From JBBSAT01 sp046351235 (GTDB taxonomy: Bacteria; Myxococcota_A; Polyangia; Polyangiales; Sandaracinaceae): a stretch of DNA of 64,000 bases. The stretch spans positions 310,001 to 374,000 of the forward strand of contig JAXLYV010000001.1 of assembly GCA_046351235.1 (NCBI GenBank). Reading direction: 5' to 3'. Below, one piece after another: positions 17,955 through 27,825 of this stretch; position 1 is the stretch's first letter; each line of letters begins with the position of its first letter. The notes under the pieces were generated by a model. That model was given only the letters and a program-made list of their open reading frames with translations, made no database searches and was not told the DNA's origin. The translations under genes and the position numbers were made by a program.

Positions 17955-18343
17955 CGAAGCGGTCCAGGCGGTCGCTGGCGGGCGCTCCGCGAGGGGCGCA
18001 CCGCGGGAGGAAAGTCCGAGCTCCACAGGGCAGGGTGCCAGCCAACCGCTGGTGGGGGTGACCCCGAGGAAAGTGCCACAGAGAATCAGTCCGCCACGCC
18101 ATCCCGAGAGGGCCGCGCGGCAAGGGTGAAAAGGTGAGGTAAGAGCTCACCGCGCCGGTGGTGACACCGGCGGCACGGCAAACCCCACCTGGTGCAAGAC
18201 CGAACAGGGAGCGCTCGAGGACGGCCCGTCCGAGCTCCCGGGTGTGTCGCTGGAGGGCCGCGGCGACGCGGCTCCTAGAGGAATGATCGCCATCGCGCGT
18301 CGGTGACGGCGCGCGAGACGAGACTCGGCTTACGGGCTCTTCG
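17955..18343 (+). ncRNA. rnpB: RNase P RNA (class A), catalytic subunit
   Basis: About 389 nt. The universally conserved blocks occur in the right order: GAGGAAAGTCCGAGCTCCA with CAGGGCAGGGTGCCA (P3-P4/CRI), ACAGAGA, the GGTAAGAGCTCACCG block, GGTGCAAGACCGAACAGG, CTAGAGGAATGATCG, and the 3' GACTCGGCTTAC that pairs to form P4. The ends were placed where CGAAG (17955) and CTTCG (18339-18343) close helix P1, extended through a bulge and G-U pairs. The ribozyme trims the 5' leader of pre-tRNAs. It has its own promoter and a strong intrinsic terminator. Any open reading frame drawn across it is not real. Confidence 0.97.
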
Positions 18344-18347
18344 ACCA

Positions 18348-18382
18348 CACGGCCTCGTCGCGAGACGGGGCCGTGCGCTTTT
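18348..18382 (+). terminator. intrinsic terminator of rnpB
   Basis: A 12-bp stem (CACGGCCTCGTC with its complement, one G-U pair) closes a GCGA tetraloop and is followed by CGCTTTT. It starts 5 nt after the RNA's P1 helix. Confidence 0.9.
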
Positions 18383-18411
18383 GGGGCGCTGCTCTCGGCG
18401 CGGCTCGCTGG

Positions 18412-18417
18412 TATAGA
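18412..18417 (+). promoter_or_regulatory. -10-like hexamer for the lipoprotein pair
   Basis: TATAGA is followed by 5 nt and the GTG at 18423, predicting a leaderless transcript for the two-gene lipoprotein unit that begins just after the rnpB terminator. Confidence 0.55.
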
Positions 18418-18422
18418 GGCGC

Positions 18423-18962
18423 GTGCGTCGCTCCGTCCTGGCCCGGTCCCTCGCTCCGCTCGCGCTCGCGCTCGCGCTCGCGCTCGCGGGCTGCGGCACG
18501 GGCGCGCCCCCCGACGAGGCCGCGAGCGAGGCGCCGCCGGCCGCCTCGTTCCGATCGGCGAGCGTCGACGAGGCGCTCGAAGGGATGCGGCGCGCGGCCC
18601 AGACGCGCGGCTTCTCGCCCGAGGGCGAGCCCCAGCGCGGCTTCGTGCTCGAGGGCAGCATCGAGGTGCGCGAGCTCTCCTTCGTCGCAGGGAGCTGCTA
18701 CGCGCTGCTCGCGGCGGGGTCCACGGGTCTACGCGAGATCGACGTGGCGCTGTATCTCGCCGATGGGACCGAGGCCGAGCGCGACGGCGCGACGGGTCGC
18801 ACGGCCGCGCTCGTGTACTGCCCGGTGCACGCCGGCACGTACTACGTGACCGTGCACGCGAGCGCGGGGAACGGCCTCTTCGCGGTGCGCGTCGTGCGCG
18901 GGCCGACGGGCCTCGACGTCACGGCGACCGATCTCCTCCCGGCGGCGCAAGGCGAGCGATGA
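18423..18962 (+). CDS. lipoprotein with one PPC-like domain
   Basis: This is a 179-aa lipoprotein: MRRSVLARSL, an Ala/Leu-rich core and lipobox LAGC. After an acidic linker it has one copy of a ~120-residue domain. This starts with a helix ending in TRGF and continues with CYALLAAGSTGLREIDVALY, a Cys-Pro about 45 residues later (YCPVHAGTYYVTV) and a closing VVRGP. The layout resembles the bacterial pre-peptidase C-terminal (PPC) beta-sandwich. The two conserved Cys could form a disulfide. The next gene has four copies of the same unit and starts inside this gene's stop (ATGA overlap), so they are translationally coupled. Function unknown; the GTG start is supported by the -10 hexamer just upstream. 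Confidence 0.8.
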   Translation: MRRSVLARSLAPLALALALALAGCGTGAPPDEAASEAPPAASFRSASVDEALEGMRRAAQTRGFSPEGEPQRGFVLEGSIEVRELSFVAGSCYALLAAGSTGLREIDVALYLADGTEAERDGATGRTAALVYCPVHAGTYYVTVHASAGNGLFAVRVVRGPTGLDVTATDLLPAAQGER

Positions 18963-20653
18963 CGCGGCGCGCGCCGGCGGCCCTCTTCTTCGTGGCGCTG
19001 CTCTCCGTGCTCGGCTGCGCGGGCGCGGCCAGCGACGAGACGCCGGAAGGCACCTACGAGGGCGCGCTTCCCGCCATCGCGCCGCCGCTCGACGCCATCA
19101 CCCATCGCCTCTCGCGCGTGCGCGAGCGCCTGCGCCTGCGCGGCTATCGCGAGCTCTCGCGCCAGTCGCGCGCCTTCGTGCTCGAAGGAAGACCGACGCT
19201 GTTGCCGCTCGATCTGCCTTCCGATCGCTGCAGCACCTTCGTCGCGCTCGGCTCGGCCTCGATCCGCGATCTGCGCGTGACGATGTTCGACGCCGAAGGC
19301 GACGCGCTCGCGAGCGAAGACGTTCCCGGCGAAGCGGGCCTCGTGCACGTCTGCCCCCAGACCGAAGAGGCACGCATGCCGGCGTATCTCGCGGTGGTCG
19401 CCCACGAAGGAAGCGGTACCGTCGCGCTCGCCGAGCTCTCGAGCGCCCCCGGCGAGGGCGAGGGCTTCGAGGGCGTCTTCGACGACGTGCTCGCGCCGCG
19501 CGAGCCCTTCGCCGACGTCGAGGCCGCCCTCGCGTCCGCCCGCTCGGTCCTGCGCTCCCGCGGGCTCACCGCGGACGGCGCGCCGACGATCGCCACCGTC
19601 GCCGAGGGCGGCTCCGTGCACGCGAGCCACGTCTTCGAGCCAGGGCACTGCTACCTCGTCGTGGTGCGCGGCGCCGCGTCGGTCGACGACGCCGATCTCT
19701 TCGCGTTCGACGCGACCGGGGCCGAGGTCGCGCGCGACATCGGTCAGGGCAGCGAGCCCTCGTTCGAGCGTTGCCCCGTGGAGCCCGAGACGCTCTCGCT
19801 CGAAGCCCGCGTGTTCGAAGGCGCGGGCGCGCTCGGCGTCCAGGTGCTCGTGGGACCGGCGCGCGATCCCGAGCGGCGTGACGACGACGCCGTCGACATC
19901 GGCACCGCGCTCGACACGCCGAGCCCCGTGACCGATCCGAGCCTGGCCGTGGGCGTCGCCGCCGGCGCGCTCGCGCGCCTCGGCTTCGCCGCGCCGCTCT
20001 TCGTCGCCGAGCGCGCGCGGATCGTCCCCGGCGACGTCGTCACGCACGAGGCGATCCTCGGCCCGGGGTGCTCACTCGTCGTGGCCGCCGCCTCGAGCGA
20101 TCAGATGGACCTCGACCTCTATCTCGCCGACGCGCAGGGCCGCGAGCTCGACGCGGACACCACGCTGCGATCGAGCGCCGTGGTGCGCGCTTGCGAGACG
20201 AGCCCGGCCGTGCGTCGCATCGCGGTGAAGGCCTATGGCCGCGACGGGACCTACGCGCTCGCGATCGTGCGCGCGCCCGACTCGATCGGCAGCGTCGAAG
20301 AGCTGCGCGCGGCCGAGGCCGAGGCGCCTCTCCGCGCGCGCGGCTTCGTTCCCCGCACGACCGAGCGCGTCGAGCTCGTCGAACGAGAGCCCGTCTCGCG
20401 CACGATCGAGGTCGAGCCCGGCCGCTGCGTCGCGGTGATCGCCGCGGGCGGCACCGGCGTGCGCGACGTGGATCTCGTCTTGATGGACGCCAGCGGCGCG
20501 CGCCTCGCGAGCGACACCGCGCCCGTTCCCTACGCGAGCGCGTCGACCTGCGCGTCGAGCGAGGCGCCTCTGCTCGTCACGTGCGAGGTCGTCGCGTTCC
20601 GCGGCGCGGGCCGGGCGACGCTCTCGGTGCTCGACGACACGCCGCCTCCGTAG
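18959..20653 (+). CDS. lipoprotein with four tandem PPC-like domains
   Basis: This is a 564-aa lipoprotein (lipobox LGC near residue 20). It contains four diverged repeats of ~120-130 residues at about 40-165, 175-300, 315-430 and 435-560. Each has an N-terminal helix with an Arg/Gly-Phe-type turn, a Cys followed by a hydrophobic strand (GHCYLVVVRG, GCSLVVAAAS, GRCVAVIAAG), an Asp-rich strand (MDLDLYLADAQGREL, VRDVDLVLMDASG), and a second Cys before a final sheet. This is the fold signature of PPC-type domains usually found after secreted peptidases. Here there is no enzyme domain. It overlaps the upstream single-domain gene by 4 bp and ends 7 bp from the convergent histidine-kinase gene. Probably a surface or periplasmic binding protein. 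Confidence 0.8.
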   Translation: MTRRAPAALFFVALLSVLGCAGAASDETPEGTYEGALPAIAPPLDAITHRLSRVRERLRLRGYRELSRQSRAFVLEGRPTLLPLDLPSDRCSTFVALGSASIRDLRVTMFDAEGDALASEDVPGEAGLVHVCPQTEEARMPAYLAVVAHEGSGTVALAELSSAPGEGEGFEGVFDDVLAPREPFADVEAALASARSVLRSRGLTADGAPTIATVAEGGSVHASHVFEPGHCYLVVVRGAASVDDADLFAFDATGAEVARDIGQGSEPSFERCPVEPETLSLEARVFEGAGALGVQVLVGPARDPERRDDDAVDIGTALDTPSPVTDPSLAVGVAAGALARLGFAAPLFVAERARIVPGDVVTHEAILGPGCSLVVAAASSDQMDLDLYLADAQGRELDADTTLRSSAVVRACETSPAVRRIAVKAYGRDGTYALAIVRAPDSIGSVEELRAAEAEAPLRARGFVPRTTERVELVEREPVSRTIEVEPGRCVAVIAAGGTGVRDVDLVLMDASGARLASDTAPVPYASASTCASSEAPLLVTCEVVAFRGAGRATLSVLDDTPPP

Positions 20654-20660
20654 ACCGTCC

Positions 20661-22231
<1,571 letters not shown>

Positions 22232-22235
<4 letters not shown>

Positions 22236-23041
22236 CTCTCGGCCAGGAAGGCTCGCACCGCGGCCTCGACGAGCTGCGGGTGGCTGATGTGGGGACAGTG
22301 GCCGGGCACCGGGAGCGTCACCGAGCGCGCCCGTGGGAGCGAGCGCGAGAGGTGCTCGCTCGCCTCGGGCGGGATGATCGGATCGTTCTGCGAGCGCAGC
22401 ACGAGTGTCTCGAGCGCCACTCCGGGGAGCAGGGGGCGGAGGTCGAACGAGAAGACCAGCTCGGCCAGGTGCCGCGTCGTGAACGGATCGCTCGAGGTCA
22501 GCGCGTCGTGCATCGTGCGCGCGGCGTCGCTCTGCGGGGCGACCACGGACGAGAACGCGCCCGCCCAGCCCACGAAGTTCTGGTCCATCGTGGCGAGCAC
22601 GTCGCGCACGTCGGCCGGCGTCATCCCACCGCGATAGTGGGGTGGCTCGTCGAGGTAGCGCGGCGAGACGACGATCGCGACGAGCTTGGCGGCGTAGGTC
22701 GGGTCGATGCTGGTCGCGAGCAGCGCGATCGTGCCGCCCAGCGAGTGTCCGATCACCACCGGCGGCGGCCCGTCGAGCGAGCGCACGACGTCGATCAGAT
22801 CCTGCGCGTACCCCTCGAGCGTCGCGTGGCGCTTCGGATCGTACTGTGTGCGCTCCGAGTGCCCGACGCCCATCAGATCGAAGGTCACGACGCGATGGTC
22901 CGCCGCGAAGCGCGGGGCGAGGGCGCTCCAGATGTGCTGATCGCAGCCCAGGCCGTGCACGAGCACGAGGGTCGGCTCGCCGGATCCCTGGACGGTGACG
23001 GCGTGACGGGCGTGGACGGCGCTGGCGACGGACGGTTGCAT
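22232..23041 (-). CDS. RsbQ-like alpha/beta hydrolase (RsbQ/KAI2/D14 family)
   Basis: This is a 269-aa hydrolase, the same length as Bacillus subtilis RsbQ. It shares recognisable blocks with that protein: GCDQHIWSALAP, DHRVVTFDLMGVGHS, TLEGYAQDLIDV, SPRYLDEPPHYRGG and GHCPHISHP. The catalytic triad is visible: Ser100 (GHSLGG), Asp220 and His248, within one residue of the RsbQ positions. In Bacillus, RsbQ supplies or processes an unknown small ligand for the PAS domain of phosphatase RsbP in the energy-stress pathway. Here the partner is the overlapping PAS-histidine kinase. The ATG at 23041 was chosen because it aligns with the RsbQ N-terminus; an ATG at 23071 would add ten residues. Confidence 0.88.
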
Positions 23042-23369
23042 CGAGACGCGAGGGGGGCGCCTCGGGTCCATCACGTCATCGGACGACCCCCACGATGCTT
23101 GAATAGGCACCGCGGGCTCGTCTGCATCGGCTCGCAGCGATGCGCCATGTTTCCGACGGTTTCGTCCGCTGGTATCCGAGCGCGCTGCAGGGACAGGCGA
23201 GTGATCCGCGCTACAGCAGTCCCGTTCCGGCAGGGCCGTGGGCGCCGTAGCCATCGTCGTCGCCGTTCCGTTGCACCTCTCCGGCTCGTGTGCTGCGTGT
23301 CGTCGGCGCGGCACCCAACCCGCGCGTGAGCGCGAGCGGCAAGAGCACGTGCGAACGAGTCCCCGGTGA
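23042..23369. other. 328-bp gene-free interval
   Basis: This lies between the gpsA stop and the RsbQ-like gene, both minus strand. The reading frame stays open but has Cys/Arg-rich composition with no domain, so I do not extend the hydrolase into it. A weak -10-like TATTCA is on the minus strand at 23105-23100. No RNA gene, hairpin with U-tract or repeat was recognised. Confidence 0.6.
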
Positions 23370-24377
23370 TCAGTCGCGCTCGGCGCGGTGGGGCCGCGTC
23401 ATCAGCCCGAACACGGCATCGCGCGCATTCATGTCCTGGTAGAGGATGCGGTAGACGGCATCGACGATGGGCATCTCGACGCCCTCGCGCCGCGACAGAT
23501 CGTGCGCGCTCTGCGTGGTGCGCACGCCCTCGGCCACCTGGCTCATCCCTTTCAGGATCTCGTCGAGCTTGCGCCCCTTGCCGAGCTCAAGGCCGACCTT
23601 CCGGTTGCGGGAGAGATCGCCGGTGCACGTGAGGAGGAGATCGCCGATGCCGCCGAGCCCCGCGAGCGTCATCGGGTGCGCGCCGAGCTTCATCGCCATG
23701 CGCGAGAGCTCGGCGAGACCACGCGTGACGATCGCCGCGCGCGTGTTGTGGCCGAAGCCGAGCCCGTCGCCGATGCCGGCGGCGATGGCCATGACGTTCT
23801 TCAGCGAGCCGCCGATCTCGATGCCGATCACGTCGTCGGTCGTGTACGTGCGCAGTCGCTCCGTCGCGAGGATGTGCTGGACCTTCGCGGTCGCCTGATG
23901 GCTCTTGCCGGCCACGACCACCGCCGTGGGCATGCCCTGCGCGACTTCCTTCGCGAAGCTCGGGCCGCCGAGGTACGTCAGCTGCGCGTGCTGGCTCTCC
24001 GGCAGGCAGTCCTCGAAGATGCCGCAGACGAGCTTCAGCGTGCCGACCTCGATCCCTTTGGTCGCGCTCAGGATGGGCACGTCCTTCGGAAAGAAGGGCG
24101 TCGCGAGCTGGAGGTTCTCGCGCAGGCCGTGCGTGGGAACCGCCGACAGGATCATGTCGACGCCGGCGAGCGCGCTCTCGAGGTCGTGCGTCGCGCGCAA
24201 CGTGGGCGCGAGCTTGGCGCCCGGCAGGTAGTCGGCGTTCTCGCGCGTCGCCTCGATGCGCTCGGCCTGCTCGGCCCGCCGCGCCCAGAGGCGCACCTCG
24301 TGCCCCGCATCGGAGAGGCTCTTCGCCAGCGCCGTACCCCACGAGCCCGACCCGAGCACCGCGACCTTCGTCGTCAT
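23370..24377 (-). CDS. gpsA: glycerol-3-phosphate dehydrogenase [NAD(P)+]
   Basis: This is a 335-aa cytosolic enzyme that reduces dihydroxyacetone phosphate to sn-glycerol-3-phosphate for phospholipid synthesis. Landmarks are the N-terminal dinucleotide site VLGSGSWGTALAKSL, SAVPTHGLRENL, LSATKGIEVGT, LGGPSFAKEVAQG, the catalytic-Lys region IEIGGSLKNVMAIAAGI, GHNTRAAIVTRGLAE, and a C-terminal VEMPIVDAVYRIL. Length and all motifs are normal. The ATG at 24377 has TACCGT seven bases upstream and TTGACG at -35, so a leaderless mRNA is likely. It runs in the same direction as gspK upstream, 34 bp after the gspK stop. Confidence 0.97.
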   Translation of the reverse strand: MTTKVAVLGSGSWGTALAKSLSDAGHEVRLWARRAEQAERIEATRENADYLPGAKLAPTLRATHDLESALAGVDMILSAVPTHGLRENLQLATPFFPKDVPILSATKGIEVGTLKLVCGIFEDCLPESQHAQLTYLGGPSFAKEVAQGMPTAVVVAGKSHQATAKVQHILATERLRTYTTDDVIGIEIGGSLKNVMAIAAGIGDGLGFGHNTRAAIVTRGLAELSRMAMKLGAHPMTLAGLGGIGDLLLTCTGDLSRNRKVGLELGKGRKLDEILKGMSQVAEGVRTTQSAHDLSRREGVEMPIVDAVYRILYQDMNARDAVFGLMTRPHRAERD

Positions 24378-24384
24378 GGCCGCG

Positions 24385-24415
24385 ACGGTACCGCAATGCG
24401 CGCGGGGCGCGTCAA
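24385..24415 (-). promoter_or_regulatory. promoter of gpsA with -35 and -10 elements
   Basis: On the minus strand TTGACG (24415-24410) is followed by a 19-bp spacer, TACCGT (24390-24385), then 7 nt and the ATG. This is the best -35 among the leaderless-type promoters in the window; it overlaps the last codons of gspK. Confidence 0.55.
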
Positions 24416-25833
24416 TCGATGCGGTAGTAGTAGAAGATCCCGAGGCCCGGCATCGTGCCGGTGTTCGGCGGCGGCGGCGTCCATCGATCGTGGAAGTTCA
24501 TCACGGTCCGGATGCGCGTGGTCGTGCGGCCGGCGTGGCCCGTGACCTGGATCGTGAGGATGCGGGCCGCCGTCACGAGCACCGAGTCGAGCTGGTTCAT
24601 GCGGTCGGCCGAGACGGTCACCGGCGTGAAGAGCATCGGGTTGCCCGCGCCGAGGAAGCTCACGAGCATCGGGTAGAGGTCCTGCGCCCCGCCCTGGCCC
24701 TGGATGAAGTTCACGAAGTCGGCGCCCGTCGTGAACCACGGGATCGGCGCGATCGATCGCATCGTGCGCAAGAGCTGGATGAACTTCGCGGCCTCGAGCG
24801 GATTCGTGCAGAGCGTCTGATCGACGAGGATCGAGCAGACGCGCGCGAGCAAGACCTCGGGCTGCGCCTCGTTCGGGTTCACGGCGCCGGAGCCGTAGAT
24901 CGTCAGGATCCGCGTGCGCGGGTCGTCGGGGTTGGGCTCGACGAAGGTCGCCCAGAAGTCGTCGCCGACGCCGCGGATCATGCGGATCTCTTCGACCGAG
25001 TCCATCGGCGCGTTGCGCGGCTGGTAGGGGTCGTCGAAGCGCGTGTAGACGTCGTCCTCGGCGCCGCTCGAGGTCACGGTGCCGGCGCCGGGATCGAAGT
25101 TGGTCCGATCCGTGTCGGGATCCCACCAGTCGACCAGTGCGCTGACGATGTCGAGACGCGACGTGAACTGCCCGTCGGCGTCCTGGTTCTCGAAGAGCGG
25201 ATCGTAGGGGCTCGGCGACTGGTAGCCGCCCATGAGCGCGAACATCTGCAGCGCCACGACGCCGCGCGCGCGGTCGCCATCGAAGTTGAGCGGGTCGTTG
25301 ACGTTGATCTTGCTGTTCTCGGCGACCGCGACGATCGCGCACGTCGCGCCGGTGTCGCCGAGGCCGTCGCTCGCCGAGAGGTCGAGGCCCGTGTTGCCGC
25401 TCATCTCCTGCGCCGCCTCGTAGTCGCAGAACGGGCGCAGGATCGAGTCGGCGTACATCCAGATCGGGATCATGGGCGGCGGCCGGCCGATCATCAGCTG
25501 GTACATCGGTGTCACGAGCGCGCGGATGGCGGGCTCCTGCGAGATGAGCAGGCGCGTGAGGTTGATGCCCGAGCGGGCGGCGTACTCGGCGCGCAGCGAG
25601 TCGCGCTCGGTGGTCGCGACGACGTAGGCCGTGGTGGTGCTCTCGTGCATGTCGGAGAGCATCACGGCGAGGATCGCGATGGCCGTCATCGCGATGATGA
25701 GCGCGATGCCGCCCTCGCGCGGGCTCGTGGTCGACGCGGCCGGCCCCGTCTGGCGCGCGCGCTTGATGCGGCGATGGCGCGCCCGGGAGTCGGACGAGCC
25801 AGCGAAGCCGAAGAGCGGACGGGGGGAGGGCAT
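24412..25833 (-). CDS. gspK: type II secretion minor pseudopilin GspK
   Basis: This is a 473-aa protein of the GspK family. After a basic leader of about 40 residues there is a prepilin-like site (REGG/IALIIAMTAIAIL) with the long hydrophobic helix. As in other GspK proteins, Glu at +5 is missing. Recognisable GspK blocks follow: YAARSGINLTRLL, ENSKINVND, RLDIVSALVDWWDPD, NAPMDSVEEI and MIRGVGDDFW. GspK caps the pseudopilus with GspI and GspJ and probably binds substrate. No other T2SS gene is near, which is unusual unless the rest lies beyond the window. The leader before the helix is longer than usual, so the start may be further in. Confidence 0.88.
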   Translation of the reverse strand: MPSPRPLFGFAGSSDSRARHRRIKRARQTGPAASTTSPREGGIALIIAMTAIAILAVMLSDMHESTTTAYVVATTERDSLRAEYAARSGINLTRLLISQEPAIRALVTPMYQLMIGRPPPMIPIWMYADSILRPFCDYEAAQEMSGNTGLDLSASDGLGDTGATCAIVAVAENSKINVNDPLNFDGDRARGVVALQMFALMGGYQSPSPYDPLFENQDADGQFTSRLDIVSALVDWWDPDTDRTNFDPGAGTVTSSGAEDDVYTRFDDPYQPRNAPMDSVEEIRMIRGVGDDFWATFVEPNPDDPRTRILTIYGSGAVNPNEAQPEVLLARVCSILVDQTLCTNPLEAAKFIQLLRTMRSIAPIPWFTTGADFVNFIQGQGGAQDLYPMLVSFLGAGNPMLFTPVTVSADRMNQLDSVLVTAARILTIQVTGHAGRTTTRIRTVMNFHDRWTPPPPNTGTMPGLGIFYYYRID

Positions 25834-25914
25834 GACGACGGGGGAAGGACGCGCGGGAGGGGGCAGATTAGTCCCGAAGCGGCCAGAAGCGAACGGACGC
25901 CAGCCGAAGCGGCC

Positions 25915-26370
25915 TCACGGAGCGGGCGGTGCTCCGTCGAGGACCAGCTCGATGCGCCAGCGCCCATCCTCGCGAACGAGCGGGATCGTCGCGGTCTCGC
26001 CTTCGCCGTCGCCGCTGACGGTCACGGTCGCTCGGTCCGGATCGCGGGGGTCGATCTGCTCGCGGAAGCCCCCCGGCCGCGGATGGAAGCGTAGGTGCGC
26101 GGTGCCGGCGACGAGCATCTCGGAGGGGGGGCGCTCGGCGGCTCCCAGCGCGGCGGTCTGGCGGGCGCGCTCGGCCAGATCCGTGCGCGAGCGCTCCGAG
26201 AGCAACGCGTACGCGTGCTCGAGCCGCTCGTGGTCGTGGCCGGGGTCCGAGCTCGGCTCGAGCGCGTCGATCAGCTCGCGCACGGCGCCCGTCGGCGTGG
26301 CGTCGGGCGAGCCGCCGCAGGCAATCGCCAGCGTCGCGAGAGCGATCAGGGCCGCGCGGGGAGGGCTCAT
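25915..26370 (-). CDS. small lipoprotein, NTF2/DUF4878-like shape
   Basis: This is a 151-aa lipoprotein. MSPPRAALIALATLAIACG carries a signal peptide with a Cys at ~18. The mature part has a helical half (GAVRELIDALEP, ERLEHAYALLSERSRTDLAERAR) that reads like the front of an NTF2-type fold. It is followed by strands, ending with IPLVREDGRWRIELVLDG, a closing motif common in DUF4878 and SnoaL-like lipoproteins. Its 3' end is 81 bp from the gspK start on the same strand, so the two may be co-transcribed; it is divergent from the aminopeptidase gene. No catalytic residues can be named. Confidence 0.65.
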   Translation of the reverse strand: MSPPRAALIALATLAIACGGSPDATPTGAVRELIDALEPSSDPGHDHERLEHAYALLSERSRTDLAERARQTAALGAAERPPSEMLVAGTAHLRFHPRPGGFREQIDPRDPDRATVTVSGDGEGETATIPLVREDGRWRIELVLDGAPPAP

Positions 26371-26416
26371 CGGGGCCTCACCGTCGCGCGTGCCAGCCGC
26401 GCGGGCAAGCGAGTCG

Positions 26417-26422
26417 TATAGT
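26417..26422 (+). promoter_or_regulatory. -10 hexamer for leaderless aminopeptidase gene
   Basis: TATAGT, a near-consensus -10, is followed by 7 nt and the ATG at 26430. Transcription would start on the A of the start codon. Confidence 0.65.
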
Positions 26423-26429
26423 CGGGGCG

Positions 26430-27809
26430 ATGGATCTCGAGCACGTTCCCACCGAGGCGCTGCGGGCGCGGCGCGCGCGCGTGGCCGAGGCGCTGGCGCC
26501 CGATCACGCCGCGCTCGTGCTCGCCGGGCGCAGCCGCGTCCGGCACTACGCGGCGAGCACGTTCCCGTTCCGCGCGGCCAGTCACTTCCTCTATCTGACC
26601 GGCACCAGCATCGAGGGGGCCGCGATCCTCGTGGAGCGCGACCGCGCGACGTTGTTCCGCCCGGAGAAGGACGACGACGACGAGCTCTGGCACGGCGCCT
26701 CGCCGAGCGACGCCGAGGTCGGCGCGGCGGTGGGCTGCGAGGTGCGCCCCTTCGCGCAGCTCGCGCGCGCGATGGAAGGCAAGACGATCGCGACCGTGCC
26801 GTGCCCCGATCTCGAGGGAAGGGTCGAGCAGGCGCGCGTGCTCGGGCGCGAGATCCGCTACCGCGACGTGACGGGGGCCGATCGTGCGCTCGCCGAGACG
26901 CTGATCGCGCTGCGCCTGTCGCACGACGACGCGGCGATCCGCGAGATGCGCTCGGCGGCCGCGGCGGCCGACGAGGCCCATCGCGCCGGCATGCGCGCGA
27001 GCCGTCCGGGCGTGCACGAGCGCGAGGTCCGTGCCGCGATGGAGGGCGCGTTCCTACGGCGCGGGATGACGACGAGCTACGAGCCCATCCTGACGGTCCA
27101 CGGCGAGGTCCTGCACCAGCACGGCCAGACGAACGTGCTGCGCGCGGGAGATCTGGTGCTCGCCGACGTCGGCGCCGAGAGCCTCGGCGGCTTCGCGAGC
27201 GACGTCACGCGCGTGTGGCCGGCGAGCGGCGCCTTCAGCGCGACGCAGCGCGCGGCCTACGAGGTCGTGCTCGAGGCGCAGCGTCGCGCGATCGCGAGCG
27301 TGCGGCCCGGCGTGCGCTACCGCGACGTGCACCTCGCCGCGTCCACGGCGATCGCCGAGGGGCTCGTCGCGCTCGGCATCCTGCGCGGTGAGCCGCGTGA
27401 GCTCGTGGAGATCGGCGCGCACGCGCTCTTCTTCCCGCACGGCGTCGGGCATCTGATCGGCCTCGACGTGCACGACATGGAGGATCTCGGCGATCTCGCC
27501 GGCTACGCGCCCGGGCGCACGCGGAGCGCGCAGTTCGGGCTCTCGTACTTGCGCCTCGATCGCGATCTCGCGCCCGGGATGGCCGTCACGATCGAGCCGG
27601 GGATCTACGTGGTGCCGGCCATCCTGCGCGATGCGCGCTTCGCCACGCTCGTGGAGCGGCACGTCGACCGCGCGGTGCTGGCGCGCTTCGCCGACGTGCG
27701 CGGCATCCGCATCGAGGACGACGTGCTCGTCACGGGCGACGGCGCCGAGGTGCTGACGGCGAGCATCCCGAAGGCGGCGGCCGACGTCGAGGCCGCGATG
27801 CGCGGCTGA
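26430..27809 (+). CDS. pepP: Xaa-Pro aminopeptidase (aminopeptidase P, M24B)
   Basis: This is a 459-aa cytosolic dinuclear-metal peptidase that removes N-terminal residues preceding proline. The N-terminal aminopeptidase P domain (~1-165) has the usual SHFLYLTGT and ATLFRPEKD. The pita-bread catalytic domain shows all ligands: two Asp (LADVGAES and FASDVTRVWP), His in HGVGHLIGLDVHD, and two Glu (IEPGIYVV and IRIEDDVLVT). Length is normal. The start is supported by TATAGT seven bases upstream, giving a leaderless mRNA. A phosphatase gene follows after 16 bp on the same strand. Confidence 0.96.
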   Translation: MDLEHVPTEALRARRARVAEALAPDHAALVLAGRSRVRHYAASTFPFRAASHFLYLTGTSIEGAAILVERDRATLFRPEKDDDDELWHGASPSDAEVGAAVGCEVRPFAQLARAMEGKTIATVPCPDLEGRVEQARVLGREIRYRDVTGADRALAETLIALRLSHDDAAIREMRSAAAAADEAHRAGMRASRPGVHEREVRAAMEGAFLRRGMTTSYEPILTVHGEVLHQHGQTNVLRAGDLVLADVGAESLGGFASDVTRVWPASGAFSATQRAAYEVVLEAQRRAIASVRPGVRYRDVHLAASTAIAEGLVALGILRGEPRELVEIGAHALFFPHGVGHLIGLDVHDMEDLGDLAGYAPGRTRSAQFGLSYLRLDRDLAPGMAVTIEPGIYVVPAILRDARFATLVERHVDRAVLARFADVRGIRIEDDVLVTGDGAEVLTASIPKAAADVEAAMRG

Positions 27810-27825
27810 GCGGGCGGAGAGCGCG

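Noticed and set aside
17858..18079. N-terminal extension of the FHA activator across the rnpB region
   Set aside because: It would read antisense through the 5' part of RNase P RNA. The start at 17857 has a -10 hexamer and an immediate FHA domain.
23042..23314. 91-residue N-terminal extension of the RsbQ-like hydrolase
   Set aside because: Cys/Arg-rich with no recognisable feature. The family N-terminus aligns with the ATG at 23041 and gives the same 269-residue length as RsbQ.
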